Shown one piece after another: positions 30,736 to 40,949 of a DNA stretch of 64,000 nucleotides. The notes beneath the pieces were generated by a model. That model was given only the letters and a program-made list of their open reading frames with translations, was not told the origin of the DNA and searched no databases. The translations under genes were made by a program, and so were the position numbers. Each line of letters opens with the position of its first letter. Position 1 is the first letter of the stretch. The stretch is from contig QXJR01000010.1 of assembly GCA_020975725.1 (NCBI GenBank), positions 124,001 through 188,000 on the forward strand, given 5' to 3'. Origin of the DNA: Picocystis sp. L7. Its lineage: Eukaryota; Chlorophyta; Picocystophyceae; Picocystales; Picocystaceae.

Positions 30736-32766
30736 CTATGAAAACCATACATCTCTTTCGTATCTGTGTTCCTCTGAAAGTGACTGCAGGTATGCAACTG
30801 CTCGCTTGGTTGCATCCACCTGGGGAAAAACATCAGACTGTGGCAAATTGTTAGAAAAGATCTCGAGCAAGGCCTGTTCTACCTCTCCAGCCATATGATT
30901 GGCGTCTCCACAAATGTATATGTGTCCCCCTTGAGAGACAAGGTCCCATACCCTTTTTGCACAGCTCTCCTCGCGCAAACGAGTCTGCACATAAACTTTC
31001 TTTTCTTGCATCCTAGAGAAGGCAGTTACAAGCTCAATTTTCCCCTCGTCATGCCAGGACTCTAGGAGATCACCATACAAGTAGTCTTGTTTGGAATCCC
31101 TGCATCCAAAGAATAGCATGGCTGGACCATGTTCTTCACTGTGGATTTTTTCTCTCAAAATCCGCTCTTTCACGAAAGCACGGAAGGGCGCCAAACCAGT
31201 ACCCGGGCCAATCATCACAATGGGTGTGCGGGAATCTCGAGGTAGCCTAAAGTCGGGGTTCTTCGAGACAAAAATAGGAATCCTGGATCCTTGGTCGACC
31301 CTGTCAGAAAGGAATGTGCTGCAAACTCCAACTCTATCCTTGCCCAGTGCCTCGTACCGTACAATTGCAACAGTGAGGCTTACCCTATCTTCACCTTCCA
31401 GTTGAGAACTAGAAATCGAGTAGAGCCTTGGCTGCAATTGCCGGAGAGAACTCAAAAACTTATCGAGTGGCAACTTGGCAACTGCAAAATCCCTGACGAC
31501 GTCCAGCACATGACGTTGGGCCAGGTACTTTTCAACCTTTGCACTTTTGGCCAGCCCATCTGACAACAGATTCTGGATTTTTTGAATCTGGAGGGTATGT
31601 CCGTTCGTGGGGATCGATGACATCTGTTCCAGGAGATTGGACAAGAGGGACATACGTGGCTCTCGTATGTCATAGCACTTGGTCAAAGCCTCTCTAAGGG
31701 CCATGCGGCCTTCTGTACGAAGCGGATTCCCTTCAGCATCAACCTCACTGTAATGCCAGGAAGGGATTGTGACAAGTTGATTGCCATCTTCAGATAGCGC
31801 TTCCAACAGGTCTTCTACATCTTGCCCTCGATTCGCAGGGTACACTCCCAACGCATCTCCTGGTTCATAACATAAACCGGAATCTCCGACCGACAACTGG
31901 ACGCAAATCGTGTCCTTGTCCGTGTCGCGCTGAATTTGACAAAGGCGTTCAACTGAAACCAACTTGGCAGGATAGGGCCGTGATTTTCCCCACTTGGCCT
32001 TCGTGCTGGATACCTCTACCTGGGACGAGCGCAACTCTTTGATCAGAGGTAAGGAGGAAAGAGAAGAAATGACCGAAGAAATCCAGCCATTCACAGCGTC
32101 CCAATCTTCTTTGTCCACATCTACCCTGTCTACCATTCTTCTGGCCCCCAGTGCTTCCATCCTTGCATCCACTTTCTTTCCGCAGCGGCAGAAATGGGTG
32201 TAAGTCTTGTCTCCGAGTGCACAAACGCTGAAGTAGGTCTCCCTAAGAGCTGGAGCTGCATCACTCTCCAGCCAGTCGCAAAACTCCCTGGCCTCTGCAG
32301 GCGCCACCCCGTCTCCTTGGGTGGACACAGGGATCAGGACTGCTTGATGCTTGTTCAGCTCCAGCCCTTCCGTGCAGTCTGCCATGTTGAGCACACGTGG
32401 TCGGTATTCTTTGGTGTGTTTGAGCTCTTGTGCGAGCTTCTCTGCGATCTCTCTGCTGAAGCCAAACTCTGTTCCATACAAGACGAGGACGTTGGCTCGA
32501 GGTCTGTCCTCCAGCTCTTCCTCTTCGATGTTTCCGTTCGTTTCACACGGTTCGTTTCCATTTGCGTCGCTGTCTTTGCCTCTGGATTTCAAAAAGGAGT
32601 TGAAGGACTTGCTGTCCCTTTCTTGTCCGGCAGGAAGCACGCTTTCGTCTTTGAGGAAAGATTTGAATCCTGTTTCTGGTGCGGCCTGGCGGCTTCCCAG
32701 CATCCACCACGTCGGCACCGCCGCAGCTGCAGTCAAGCAAGCCACTGTACTCCACGAAGGAGCCAT
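30736..32766 (-). CDS. CPR: NADPH-cytochrome P450 reductase
   Basis: 676 residues, ATG at 32766. An N-terminal anchor (TVACLTAAAAVPTWWMLGS) would hold it in the ER membrane. The flavodoxin domain begins NVLVLYGTEFGFSREIAEKL and includes STQGDGVAP and SVCALGDKTYTHFC. The FAD domain has RLYSISSS; the NADPH domain has MIGPGTGLAPFRAFVKER, FFGCRDSKQDYLYG and HIYICGDANHMAGEVEQALL. The end is RYERDVWFS, two residues longer than the usual ...DVW. It passes electrons from NADPH through FAD and FMN to ER P450s. Upstream lie GGTTTAACC (32855) and a run of AGATCTCGAT palindromes. Confidence 0.95.
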   Translation of the reverse strand: MAPSWSTVACLTAAAAVPTWWMLGSRQAAPETGFKSFLKDESVLPAGQERDSKSFNSFLKSRGKDSDANGNEPCETNGNIEEEELEDRPRANVLVLYGTEFGFSREIAEKLAQELKHTKEYRPRVLNMADCTEGLELNKHQAVLIPVSTQGDGVAPAEAREFCDWLESDAAPALRETYFSVCALGDKTYTHFCRCGKKVDARMEALGARRMVDRVDVDKEDWDAVNGWISSVISSLSSLPLIKELRSSQVEVSSTKAKWGKSRPYPAKLVSVERLCQIQRDTDKDTICVQLSVGDSGLCYEPGDALGVYPANRGQDVEDLLEALSEDGNQLVTIPSWHYSEVDAEGNPLRTEGRMALREALTKCYDIREPRMSLLSNLLEQMSSIPTNGHTLQIQKIQNLLSDGLAKSAKVEKYLAQRHVLDVVRDFAVAKLPLDKFLSSLRQLQPRLYSISSSQLEGEDRVSLTVAIVRYEALGKDRVGVCSTFLSDRVDQGSRIPIFVSKNPDFRLPRDSRTPIVMIGPGTGLAPFRAFVKERILREKIHSEEHGPAMLFFGCRDSKQDYLYGDLLESWHDEGKIELVTAFSRMQEKKVYVQTRLREESCAKRVWDLVSQGGHIYICGDANHMAGEVEQALLEIFSNNLPQSDVFPQVDATKRAVAYLQSLSEEHRYERDVWFS

Positions 32767-33940
32767 GTTTCACTCTCGATTATCCTCGAGGGTTCGTCGT
32801 TAGGCGCGTTTCGCTGGTTGAAAAACGACGTGCGACGCGCGCCACACGTTTGACGGTTTAACCGACCATCCTCGAGATCTCGATCGACCGATCGAGATCT
32901 TCCCAAGATCACAAAGGTGTAGGGGAGGCGAAAAAGAGATATCGATAACTGGAAGTGCATGGGTTGGACCCATCCGCCTGGCTGTTTCGAAGTCACTCGG
33001 ATGAGACAAGTGTGAAAAGAAGGGCCACGACTCAGGGTGATGGACACCTCGCTCTGCTGCAGGCATGGGAAATGCGCGGCTTGATCGCGTGATCGATGGA
33101 TGTGCGGTGCGATGGGATCGACGGGTCGGTGTAGAATGGGCTGGTCACTCACGCTTTGGATGTTTGGATCCCACTTGAATGTGGCGACGCTCGCACCTTC
33201 TGCACACCGCGAATGCCTGATTCTCGAACACCGCACCGTTCGGCAGGAGCTGGAAAGCGCGTGGAGGACGCCCTTGCTCCATGCTGCTTTGTTCCCAACG
33301 CATTGGGTGGTTCGATCGTGTGACGGAACCCTCCATCCCTTCCCAGCCTGTCGTTTGTTGCCTTCCCGTGCATGAAACCTGCTCCCGGCTTCGGCATCGT
33401 CGCAGCTTGCCCATCGAACCGTGGAGTCAACATCCGTAGCAGACCAACACGTGGACGTAGCTTGTGTAGCCTCAAGTTGTGGGGCGCACAACACCTCGTC
33501 CGTCCAACGCTCCCCCCCGAGGCCTCGACCGTGTGTCTGAAAACCGCCCCCTTCCTGGGAATGCCACACCGTACCTTCCCCGTCGGAAGGGCCTGGTTTC
33601 AGACGCCTCGGCTCCCAGCCCTCCCTGGGAGTTTCTTCTCTGGGGGATCCGAGGGTCGTTTCCGAGGTTGCTCTCGTTGTAACGAAAGATCTCGATACCC
33701 ATCGATATTCAGGTTCGAGGTCTCGATGACCATCGAGATCTTTGGGGGTGAGGGGAACGAAGGAGGATCTCCCCCGAAACGTCGCCAGGGGACAGACCTG
33801 GGAGTTCGCACCACAAGCTTGCAAGACCAGAGCAAGGCACATCGCCAACGCGAAGCGCGGCTCGGAGTCGAAACAAGCGTGCTTCGATAGGAAGAAAACC
33901 GGGCATTTGGTGTTGGTGGACGAAGCAGTGCGACCTGGAA
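32767..33940. promoter_or_regulatory. Divergent promoter region with AGATCTCGAT palindromes
   Basis: 1174 bases between the reductase and monooxygenase genes. Near the reductase: GGTTTAACC (32855-32863), GAGATCTCGATCGACCGATC and its mirror (32874-32901), GAGATATCGATA (32937-32948). Near the monooxygenase: AGATCTCGAT and ATCGATAT (33687-33709), and a perfect inverted repeat TCTCGATG-AC-CATCGAGA (33721-33738). The middle has no supported gene. Confidence 0.5.
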
Positions 33941-35503
33941 ATGGATCCGAATGGACACGAACCCCCCGGTTCGTGGATGGGACGAACCGTCGGCCGAATC
34001 CACACGAGATCGGTCACAAGGTTGTCTTTACTGTTCCTGATCGGTTGGAAACCAACCGAGGCGTTCCCAAGCTATTCCAGAGCCATCCCCAACGGAGATC
34101 GTGTGCCTTGCCTGGAAGAAATCGGAGGATGCAGCGCAGGTACGGCTCCTGGCCAACCGGACCTGGTGTGCACAGGAGTGGGACATGCCACGTGCGAGGG
34201 AGGAAGCATGCCACTGAACCAATTCGGTCAAGATTTCAAAAACGAAGGATTCCAGTGGACGAGAGAACTGTGCCGCATGGATTCGGACGGAGACGGCCTC
34301 ACCAATGGGGAAGAACTGGGAGACCCATGCTGCAAATGGGAGGTCCAATCCAACGGCGACGAGCAGTGGACGGGCATATCTCACCCTGGATTCTCGCTGT
34401 CCCACCTTTCCAGTGACATGGTGGAGGAATTGAAAAATCACTGTGAAGAAGAGCCTACCGAGGAGACACAGGAAGACGCCTCGAATCTGTTCCTCGAAGA
34501 TGAACCTCAGCTCATGAAAGAATTTCGCATCAGCAACTTCTCGGTGCGCCAAGTCAAAACTGACCTACCAGTCTTCACATTCAACATAGAGGCACCAGAG
34601 TGTGAGAACAAGGATTGCCAAATTGTAGGCCTTGAAGCCATCATCGATCAACCGGACTTTGTTCACCACTTCATTCTCCGTGGATGCACAAGTGGCTTTT
34701 CCAGTGGAGGAAATGGAGGCCAGGGCACAACCCTTACTCGCATGGTATGCCCAGAGTGGATCGCTGGTTGGGTACCAGGAAGGGACCTCTTCTTCAAGGC
34801 ACCCTGGGAAGCTGGATTGCCCTTGAGTACGAGCGGATCAAGGCCATTGAAAGGATGGGAGCTGGAAGTCCATTATGACAACCCTGAACGTGTTGGAGGG
34901 GTCATTGATAGCAGTGGTTTTCGCATGTACTATACCACAAAACCTAGGAAGCAGCAGCTCGGTATCTTAGACTTGGTCAAAGTCTTGTATGCCCCCAACA
35001 CTCGCATTCCTCCCGGTAGGGATAGATACTTCTTAACGCAGAGCTGCAGGATAAGGGGGGCAGATGTGCCGCTCAACCTCAGTTCCATTGGATTTCATGC
35101 TCACTACCTAGGGCGCGAGATGCATGTAGATATGTTTCGGAGTGAAGACAAAACCACGCTGTGGGGTGACCAGCATTGGGATTTCGATGATCAGTACATA
35201 ATCGATTTGGAAGGTGTCACATTTTTGGACGGGGATCGAATCCAAGCAACTTGCATATACGATTCCACGAACCGTTCAAGCTCAACAATCTTTGGTACTG
35301 AAAGTACCGATGAGATGTGCCAGCATACTGTGTATTATTTTCCTGCCCGAAGTTCGGTTGTATGCGAGGACCCAGGGTACTACTGGTTGGGAAGCTTGGA
35401 AAAGGATGACGACGCTCATGCCATTTACAAGGACCACCCTGTTGAATCTGCAGAAGCTGTACGGTCTGCATGGGCCCAGAGACTTAGCCCACTGGGGCGC
35501 TGA
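33941..35503 (+). CDS. Temptin domain plus DBH-like copper monooxygenase, secreted
   Basis: 520 residues from ATG at 33941; the ATG at 33977 gives a better signal peptide (MGRTVGRIHTRSVTRLSLLF). Residues about 40-150 form a temptin-type Cys-rich domain (FPSYSRAIPNGDRVPCLEEI; WTRELCRMDSDGDGLTNGEE, a calcium-loop-like segment). From about 190 comes a type II copper, ascorbate-dependent monooxygenase: DFVHHFILRGC (CuH ligands), ELEVHYDNP, FHAHYLGREM (CuM His pair) and DEMCQHTVYYFPA with the Met ligand. Relatives hydroxylate catecholamines (DBH), glycyl peptides (PHM) or unknown substrates (MOXD1). All copper ligands I can recognise are present. The natural substrate is unknown. Confidence 0.9.
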   Translation: MDPNGHEPPGSWMGRTVGRIHTRSVTRLSLLFLIGWKPTEAFPSYSRAIPNGDRVPCLEEIGGCSAGTAPGQPDLVCTGVGHATCEGGSMPLNQFGQDFKNEGFQWTRELCRMDSDGDGLTNGEELGDPCCKWEVQSNGDEQWTGISHPGFSLSHLSSDMVEELKNHCEEEPTEETQEDASNLFLEDEPQLMKEFRISNFSVRQVKTDLPVFTFNIEAPECENKDCQIVGLEAIIDQPDFVHHFILRGCTSGFSSGGNGGQGTTLTRMVCPEWIAGWVPGRDLFFKAPWEAGLPLSTSGSRPLKGWELEVHYDNPERVGGVIDSSGFRMYYTTKPRKQQLGILDLVKVLYAPNTRIPPGRDRYFLTQSCRIRGADVPLNLSSIGFHAHYLGREMHVDMFRSEDKTTLWGDQHWDFDDQYIIDLEGVTFLDGDRIQATCIYDSTNRSSSTIFGTESTDEMCQHTVYYFPARSSVVCEDPGYYWLGSLEKDDDAHAIYKDHPVESAEAVRSAWAQRLSPLGR

Positions 35504-36032
35504 TCAAAACTTGGATGGTATTGGTTGGTGAGTGTTGATGCCTTGCCACCACATACAAAAACCAAACGTTCCATGGGGGAGCGCAAAGTGCTACAAAGGA
35601 GATGGGAGAAGCACGAGTGCTGCAAGGACTTATGGTGCTTGTGTGTGCATCTTGCAAACTGCAAAACCAGTGGGTCTTTGCCTGGCTGGCATATTCCCTA
35701 GATAGTCTTGCGTGTGATCTAGAACGTGTGGAGGATAAACAGTCGATCCCATAGACCATCTTGCTCAAGAAGGCGATCTTCTACCGGCGCAACAGAAGAA
35801 CAAGCTATGCCTTCTGTGGTAACATTATTTACAATTTCACTTTCCATGTTGAATAAACGCACATACACAGAGCATGCGTTTGCAACAATGATCGGCTCCA
35901 ATAGTATTCTGAACCACTCCTTATAATCCTGGGCAGCACGAACACGGCATCCCGCAACATCTTGTCCTCCCCTAAAAAGCCCTGTCTTGACAACGTGATG
36001 CTAGATGATCTGTCCGGTCAGATCTGTGCAAC
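35504..36032. other. Intergenic, convergent 3' ends
   Basis: 529 bases between the 3' ends of the monooxygenase and GT71 genes. AT-richer, with no supported gene or repeat. Confidence 0.4.
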
Positions 36033-38018
36033 CTATTTTTTCAGCATCCCCAAGGACTCAGAAAACGAAATGTTTCTTCCTACCAACGGTAGATGGGCCC
36101 CCCTACCTCCCATCAACGGAAGGTGCTGGCCGTATAGAAAGTACTGTGGGTCGAAACGCAGCTTTGGACTAAAACGAGGTTTCCCTGGAACCTGTTTTTT
36201 GAAAAACTGCAGGATGCACGGGTCGCATGCCATTTTCTTTTGAATTTCGAATATGACCCTTTCTATATCGATCCCTGTCCAGCTAATAGCATCTAAAAAC
36301 GCAGTATCCTGGAAGTTCACCCTTTGCCATCTTCGAATGTAGCTATTGAAATTGTCAGGAAGATACAGCGTTGCTTTGGGTGGGTGGTTGTTGTGAACGA
36401 AAAGTGGCCTACCTTCTGGGTCATGCTGCAGCATGGCACTCATGTAAAAGTTCTCTGGTACACAGAACATGGGGTTCTCAGGATCCTTGCACTCATACGA
36501 TGTGAATCCCACAGGAAGAATGGGGTCTTGGATCTTATGATATGGCAGGTGCAATGTAGTCAGTGCATACGGAATAGACTCCTTGTCTCCTTGGCCCATG
36601 TACGTGGTAAGCAATGGATAGTACAACTCACCCTCCAGATTCATGAAAAGTGCGAGTAGAATGGCCCTCCAGACTATGCGTTTATTCAGTAACAGTTGTC
36701 CACTTTCATGTGTCCCTTTCGGCAAGCGCGCAGCATCGATTTCTAGAATCTCGAGCAGATCTGGGGCTGCGGTGTTTTTCCAGAAGTCTGGCCACACAAC
36801 GGCTCCGAAGGTTCTGTACTCTCTTGTTTCGAAGAGATATTCCGGATTGCTAGCCGGGAAGCTGTCTGAATCAAGGAACATCAATTCAGTGAACGAGGAA
36901 AGGGCTATGGCCGTTAGCTTGGTAGCAAAGCCTGACTGAGGCACCTCCATGGAGTTGAAGAGCAGCCTGACCTGAGCCCCTCGTGCACTGAATGCATTGA
37001 AATGCTCAATGGAAGGCCCTTCGGCCTCGGGTATCCACACTTCGATGGGGAGCTTGCAGCCTACTCGGCGCAGATTGGTCACCAGTACCAAGGATGCGAG
37101 GAGGTATTGGCCCTCAACGCCACCCACGATTACGATGCCTCTACCGCGAAGTTGAGATTTGATCTTCTCGAATGGGGGAGCGAATTCCAGAAACTTCTTC
37201 CAGTGCTGTCTCCCTTTCTCTAGGTCACTGTGGACCATCCTCAATCCCTGGACAACGAAGTCATGTCTTAAGTCCACCCCGTTCCTTGGCCCTGGAGTGC
37301 GCAGTCTAGCAATGGGAGCACCGCTCTTGTGATGGGCTTCGTGAAGATCCTTCCACAACCTCCTCGCACGTTCTTTGTCTCTTTCTTCCTCCTTAAACAG
37401 TGCATGAATGGGTCCAGCCATGCAGGTAGTATTCTGGATTGGTTTGTGTGAACAGTTCAATGGTCTGGGTAGGTACATGTGTTTCTCCCTGGGTCGATGG
37501 GCCGTTTTCTTGCAGATCATTTCGCATGAACCATCGCCTAGTGTTTGTCCACACCAGAAATGGCTGGCTGTGCGCCCGTCAGTGCATTGGCAGAACCCCC
37601 CAGACTTCTTGGCTGCCAGCTTGATTGGTACATGACAGGACATGATGCGGCTGACTTGTCCCCACGGAGCGCAGTATTTTGTTCTTACGAGTCCCACACA
37701 CCCTTCGTCGGCGTCACCTACCAGATCTCTGTATGGTTCTTCTTCTACTCTCTCGTAAACTATGTGCATCGGTTCGACGGGTGGTTTCGTCGGGGACGTG
37801 CTGGGGTCTTCCCATCCCCACGTTTCTTCGTGACCCTGCTGCGAAGCCATCCATACAATCAAAGCGAAGCACATCGTCAACGCCACAGACACCGATGCTT
37901 TCCACAACCACCAAGATTTGGCCTGGAGGAGTCGTTTGGCGCACTTGGTCGTGGCCGCCATCGCGTGAGTCCATCCCTTTTGTCCCGGGTCCATGCGTCG
38001 AGTCTCCTTGTCAACCAT
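36033..38018 (-). CDS. GT71 (MNN1-type) mannosyltransferase-like Golgi protein
   Basis: 661 residues from ATG at 38018 (MVDKETRRMDPGQK); a GTG further upstream is in frame. It is a type II membrane protein: short basic cytoplasmic part, then SVSVALTMCFALIVWMASQ as anchor. A Cys-rich stem (CVGLVRTKYCAPW; CQCTDGRTASHFWCGQ) is followed by the catalytic domain: GRGIVIVGGVEGQYLLASLV, LPIEVWIPEAEGP, FTELMFLDSDSFPASNPEYL with the DxD metal site, FGAVVWPDFWKNTAAP, and ESGQLLLNK. This follows PF11051 alpha-mannosyltransferases (GT71). Yeast MNN1 adds alpha-1,3-mannose; the algal donor and acceptor are not known. Confidence 0.85.
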   Translation of the reverse strand: MVDKETRRMDPGQKGWTHAMAATTKCAKRLLQAKSWWLWKASVSVALTMCFALIVWMASQQGHEETWGWEDPSTSPTKPPVEPMHIVYERVEEEPYRDLVGDADEGCVGLVRTKYCAPWGQVSRIMSCHVPIKLAAKKSGGFCQCTDGRTASHFWCGQTLGDGSCEMICKKTAHRPREKHMYLPRPLNCSHKPIQNTTCMAGPIHALFKEEERDKERARRLWKDLHEAHHKSGAPIARLRTPGPRNGVDLRHDFVVQGLRMVHSDLEKGRQHWKKFLEFAPPFEKIKSQLRGRGIVIVGGVEGQYLLASLVLVTNLRRVGCKLPIEVWIPEAEGPSIEHFNAFSARGAQVRLLFNSMEVPQSGFATKLTAIALSSFTELMFLDSDSFPASNPEYLFETREYRTFGAVVWPDFWKNTAAPDLLEILEIDAARLPKGTHESGQLLLNKRIVWRAILLALFMNLEGELYYPLLTTYMGQGDKESIPYALTTLHLPYHKIQDPILPVGFTSYECKDPENPMFCVPENFYMSAMLQHDPEGRPLFVHNNHPPKATLYLPDNFNSYIRRWQRVNFQDTAFLDAISWTGIDIERVIFEIQKKMACDPCILQFFKKQVPGKPRFSPKLRFDPQYFLYGQHLPLMGGRGAHLPLVGRNISFSESLGMLKK

Positions 38019-39983
38019 CCACTTTGAAAGGAAGTCATCTGGGTTGACCCGGTCCACCCACGAGGTACTGGACAGGCTGGGTGTCGTACGACCCTGGCTT
38101 CCTAGGTCTCTGACTCAGCCGGGGCGATCCTCCCAAGGTTGCAGAGATCGAACGGATACGAACGAGTGATCGGGGCGAGCCAAGAAAGACCCGAAGGAAA
38201 GTCGTGTGTAGAGGATCGGCTGCGAACCCGCCCCGTGAACCGCCAACATAGGTGGACCTGGACTCGTACAGGTCATCGCTGGTTCGGAGCGTGGTGGCGC
38301 ATGGGAGCGAGATGGCGAAAAAAGCGTGTCGAGTACATCGGGCGTGTGCCCGCAAAAGCCCCGGCGGCCAACAGCATGCTTACGAGGCACTGTGGATAAG
38401 CGCAGCCATCCAAGGCTGTCGTCGAACGTGCGCCCGTCCCGGTTGGAGGGTAGACGTAGACGGTCACGAAGAGGGAGAATAAACTCCCGACAGATGGCCC
38501 GAACTTGCTTCACATATCTATACGTCGTAGAGGAAACGTTTTGGGTCCAAGGTCGAGTCAATTGTCGAAGGAAGCGATCCGAAAGGATGAACCTTGCATT
38601 ATTCGGCTGGTCTTTCTGATTGTAGAAATCCAAGTGCATAGGACGAATGACGCAAGGAGTGGTGAGACGAGGCCATTGAATCCCGAAAGAATTGAAGGCA
38701 TTCCGAAATCGGAATTGGTCGCACATCCACCAACAATTGACCCATCTTGACGTGGTTGCCCAACCCTTTGCCCTTTGACTTCGTCTGCTTGGAGTATGGA
38801 TTTATGCTTCCTACCACGGACGATCTCACGACCAACGAGCATGCGACATCCCCGTGGATGTGTGTTGAACACGGAATCATTTTTTACGCTCACCTCACAA
38901 ATTCGAGGGATGCCGTGTGAGCAACTCGATATTTGTAGCACAAGGCACTTTTGTCGATTGCGCCCACAATGGCGAAAGTGCAGCCCGAAATGTCATGGAT
39001 CCCCGAAGAAACACGCACGTAACCAAGCTATTAAGGCGACATGTATGCATGTTTATAGTGCGACGAGGCCGTATACCATGCCCATAACCAAAACACCCCC
39101 TTTGCCATTGGATGAGTCACCGCATGTCAATCGCGAGGAGCTTGGATGTTTGGGAAACAATTCTGAAATCCTTCTCCCCAACAATAATATCCATTTCTCT
39201 CTCATATTCTTGGGCATGCATGTCTCCCTTGGTCACGGTTCGTGTAAGGGTCAGCCCTTGGTTTGAAGAAACTTGCTAAAGTGGGTTTACACCCACCAAT
39301 CCCATTTTTTGCATGTGTTGAAGTTGTGCGAATGTATCCCCGTATGGCGTCATTGAACAAGGACGATTTTGCTGAACCTACGGCTTGGCATTTCGTGCAA
39401 GCACTCAAGGAAGAACTAGACAGTGTTGTCACAACGAAAGCTTGCGGAACATTCAACCGATCATTTGAAACGGCTTCGATTAATCATACACTTAGTGATG
39501 GGTTGTCATTGCAACCTTAGCCCTTACGATGGACGAGTTCCATGTGCATGGCCATTCGGTTGAACGGGTTTGAAGGCCGAGTCCTCCTAGCATGCGTAGT
39601 GTTCAGTTCATTTCCATCGCAGGCACATTAGATGCATCCTTCTCCACTCACCCAACGTGGTTCTGTTGGTTGCTTCTTCTTGCCCTTGCCGTAACCACGC
39701 GGCTGGTCGCGCTTGCATGGTTGCACCGGTTGACGTTTGTCTTTCCTTCCTCCACGGTGGCGTGGAAGTTCGTTCCACCAGTCTAGATTGGATCCTCATC
39801 CATCACCGTCCGATCCGAGATCTTCACCTGGTCGGTGGTTTCCAACCGAGTCGACGCGACATCGATCGGGAACCCTTCCGGTTCTGTTTCTCCGATAGAC
39901 CCGCATTCCCCCCGGTTCGATTCCGATGGAAAGGGGGAGCATTCGGATGACGATCGAACCGACGGATTGGAGATTCTCGAAGG
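38019..39983. other. Gene-poor stretch, second half low in GC
   Basis: About 2 kb. 38019-38700 is GC-rich 5' flank of the GT71 gene. 38700-39600 is AT-rich like the 27-29.5 kb stretch. The plus frame 39263-39520 has a segment (EPTAWHFVQALKEELDSVVT) faintly like the start of Copia-type reverse transcriptase regions. If so it is a short, broken fossil of an LTR retrotransposon; I would not classify it firmly. Confidence 0.3.
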
Positions 39984-40820
39984 ATGCGCGTCGGACCGAG
40001 GGACATGGCGCCGCAAAAAGCGATGCAGAGAGGTGCCGTTCGCGTCGCAACGCGCGTGAAAACGAGTTTCAGGCGTACCAGTACATTGGTCCATGCATCC
40101 AAGGAAGGAACAGCGGCGGTAGGGGTGCGTGCGCCCTCTCCAGTGCCGCACTTGATGCTCCACGGACTGGAAGCCGTCGCACTCGTCGGCGCTTGCGTGA
40201 CCGGATACTTGGCCAGGAAACGCCGAGAGGAAATCCAAGTGATCAACGATAGGCTCAGGGTGATCAACGAACAGCTCAGGAACAAAGGGAGCATCGAAGG
40301 TACCATCGCCGAGTTCGGATCCGACATCGAAGACGCCATCGAAGAGGAAGAAAGCAGGAAAGCCGATGCACAACAAATCAAAACCAACGTCACCGCGCTG
40401 GAACAGTCGTTGAGCGAACCTTCGGCTTCTCACCCTGTAGACGGTGCCGAAGGAAACCCGCAAGGCAGGAAAGAGATGTATGCATGCCTCAAGACTGGGA
40501 AAGAGGCCCTGGTTGCGAAAAATCCCGAAAAAGCCCTGCAGGCGTTGACACGGGCCTTCGACATTGCAGAAGAATATGGTGAGCAGATGGCGGAGGTAAG
40601 CGCATTGGTCGGACAAGCGAGGGCGTGCAAGATGCTCGGCAAATACACGCAGGCGATTTCCATCCTCATGAGCTGTTTGCCCATCATGGAAGGGCTAGAG
40701 GAAGAAAATGTGGCCATTGACATCTACGGGGAAATCGCTGATGTCTACACAGAAATTGGCGACTATCAGAAGGCTGCAGAGTTCTATGACTATTTCATCA
40801 AGGAAGTGGATGATCTTTAG
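39984..40820 (+). CDS. Chloroplast TPR protein
   Basis: 278 residues, ATG at 39984. The N-terminus is rich in Arg, Ser, Thr and Ala without acidic residues (MRVGPRDMAPQKAMQRGAVR), a likely transit peptide. A hydrophobic span (LEAVALVGACVTGYLA) is followed by a charged coiled-coil segment (KRREEIQVINDRLRVINEQL). The C-terminal half has TPR units (EKALQALTRAFDIAEEYGEQ; AEFYDYFIKEVDDL). The order matches a group of plant thylakoid- or envelope-anchored TPR proteins of unknown function, in which ARKRR-x-E is conserved after the span. A role in assembly or regulation of plastid complexes is inference. Confidence 0.75.
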   Translation: MRVGPRDMAPQKAMQRGAVRVATRVKTSFRRTSTLVHASKEGTAAVGVRAPSPVPHLMLHGLEAVALVGACVTGYLARKRREEIQVINDRLRVINEQLRNKGSIEGTIAEFGSDIEDAIEEEESRKADAQQIKTNVTALEQSLSEPSASHPVDGAEGNPQGRKEMYACLKTGKEALVAKNPEKALQALTRAFDIAEEYGEQMAEVSALVGQARACKMLGKYTQAISILMSCLPIMEGLEEENVAIDIYGEIADVYTEIGDYQKAAEFYDYFIKEVDDL

Positions 40821-40949
40821 GGTTCAAAGAAAATGGCAATTAATTATTGATTCGTGCCAAGCATGTACAAGAGGGAGTGGCGTGCACTCCTGCCCTCGTG
40901 GTTGTCCCTGTCTTTTGAGTAGAAAAAGCAACCGCTTTCATACAAAATT

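Noticed and set aside
32733-33848. 371-codon minus-strand ORF upstream of the P450 reductase
   Set aside because: It overlaps the reductase start in another frame, has no recognisable domain, and runs through clusters of promoter palindromes.
39263-39520. Copia-type retrotransposon fragment
   Set aside because: The likeness is limited to a short segment; no terminal repeats or other parts are visible, so it is recorded only as a possible broken fossil.
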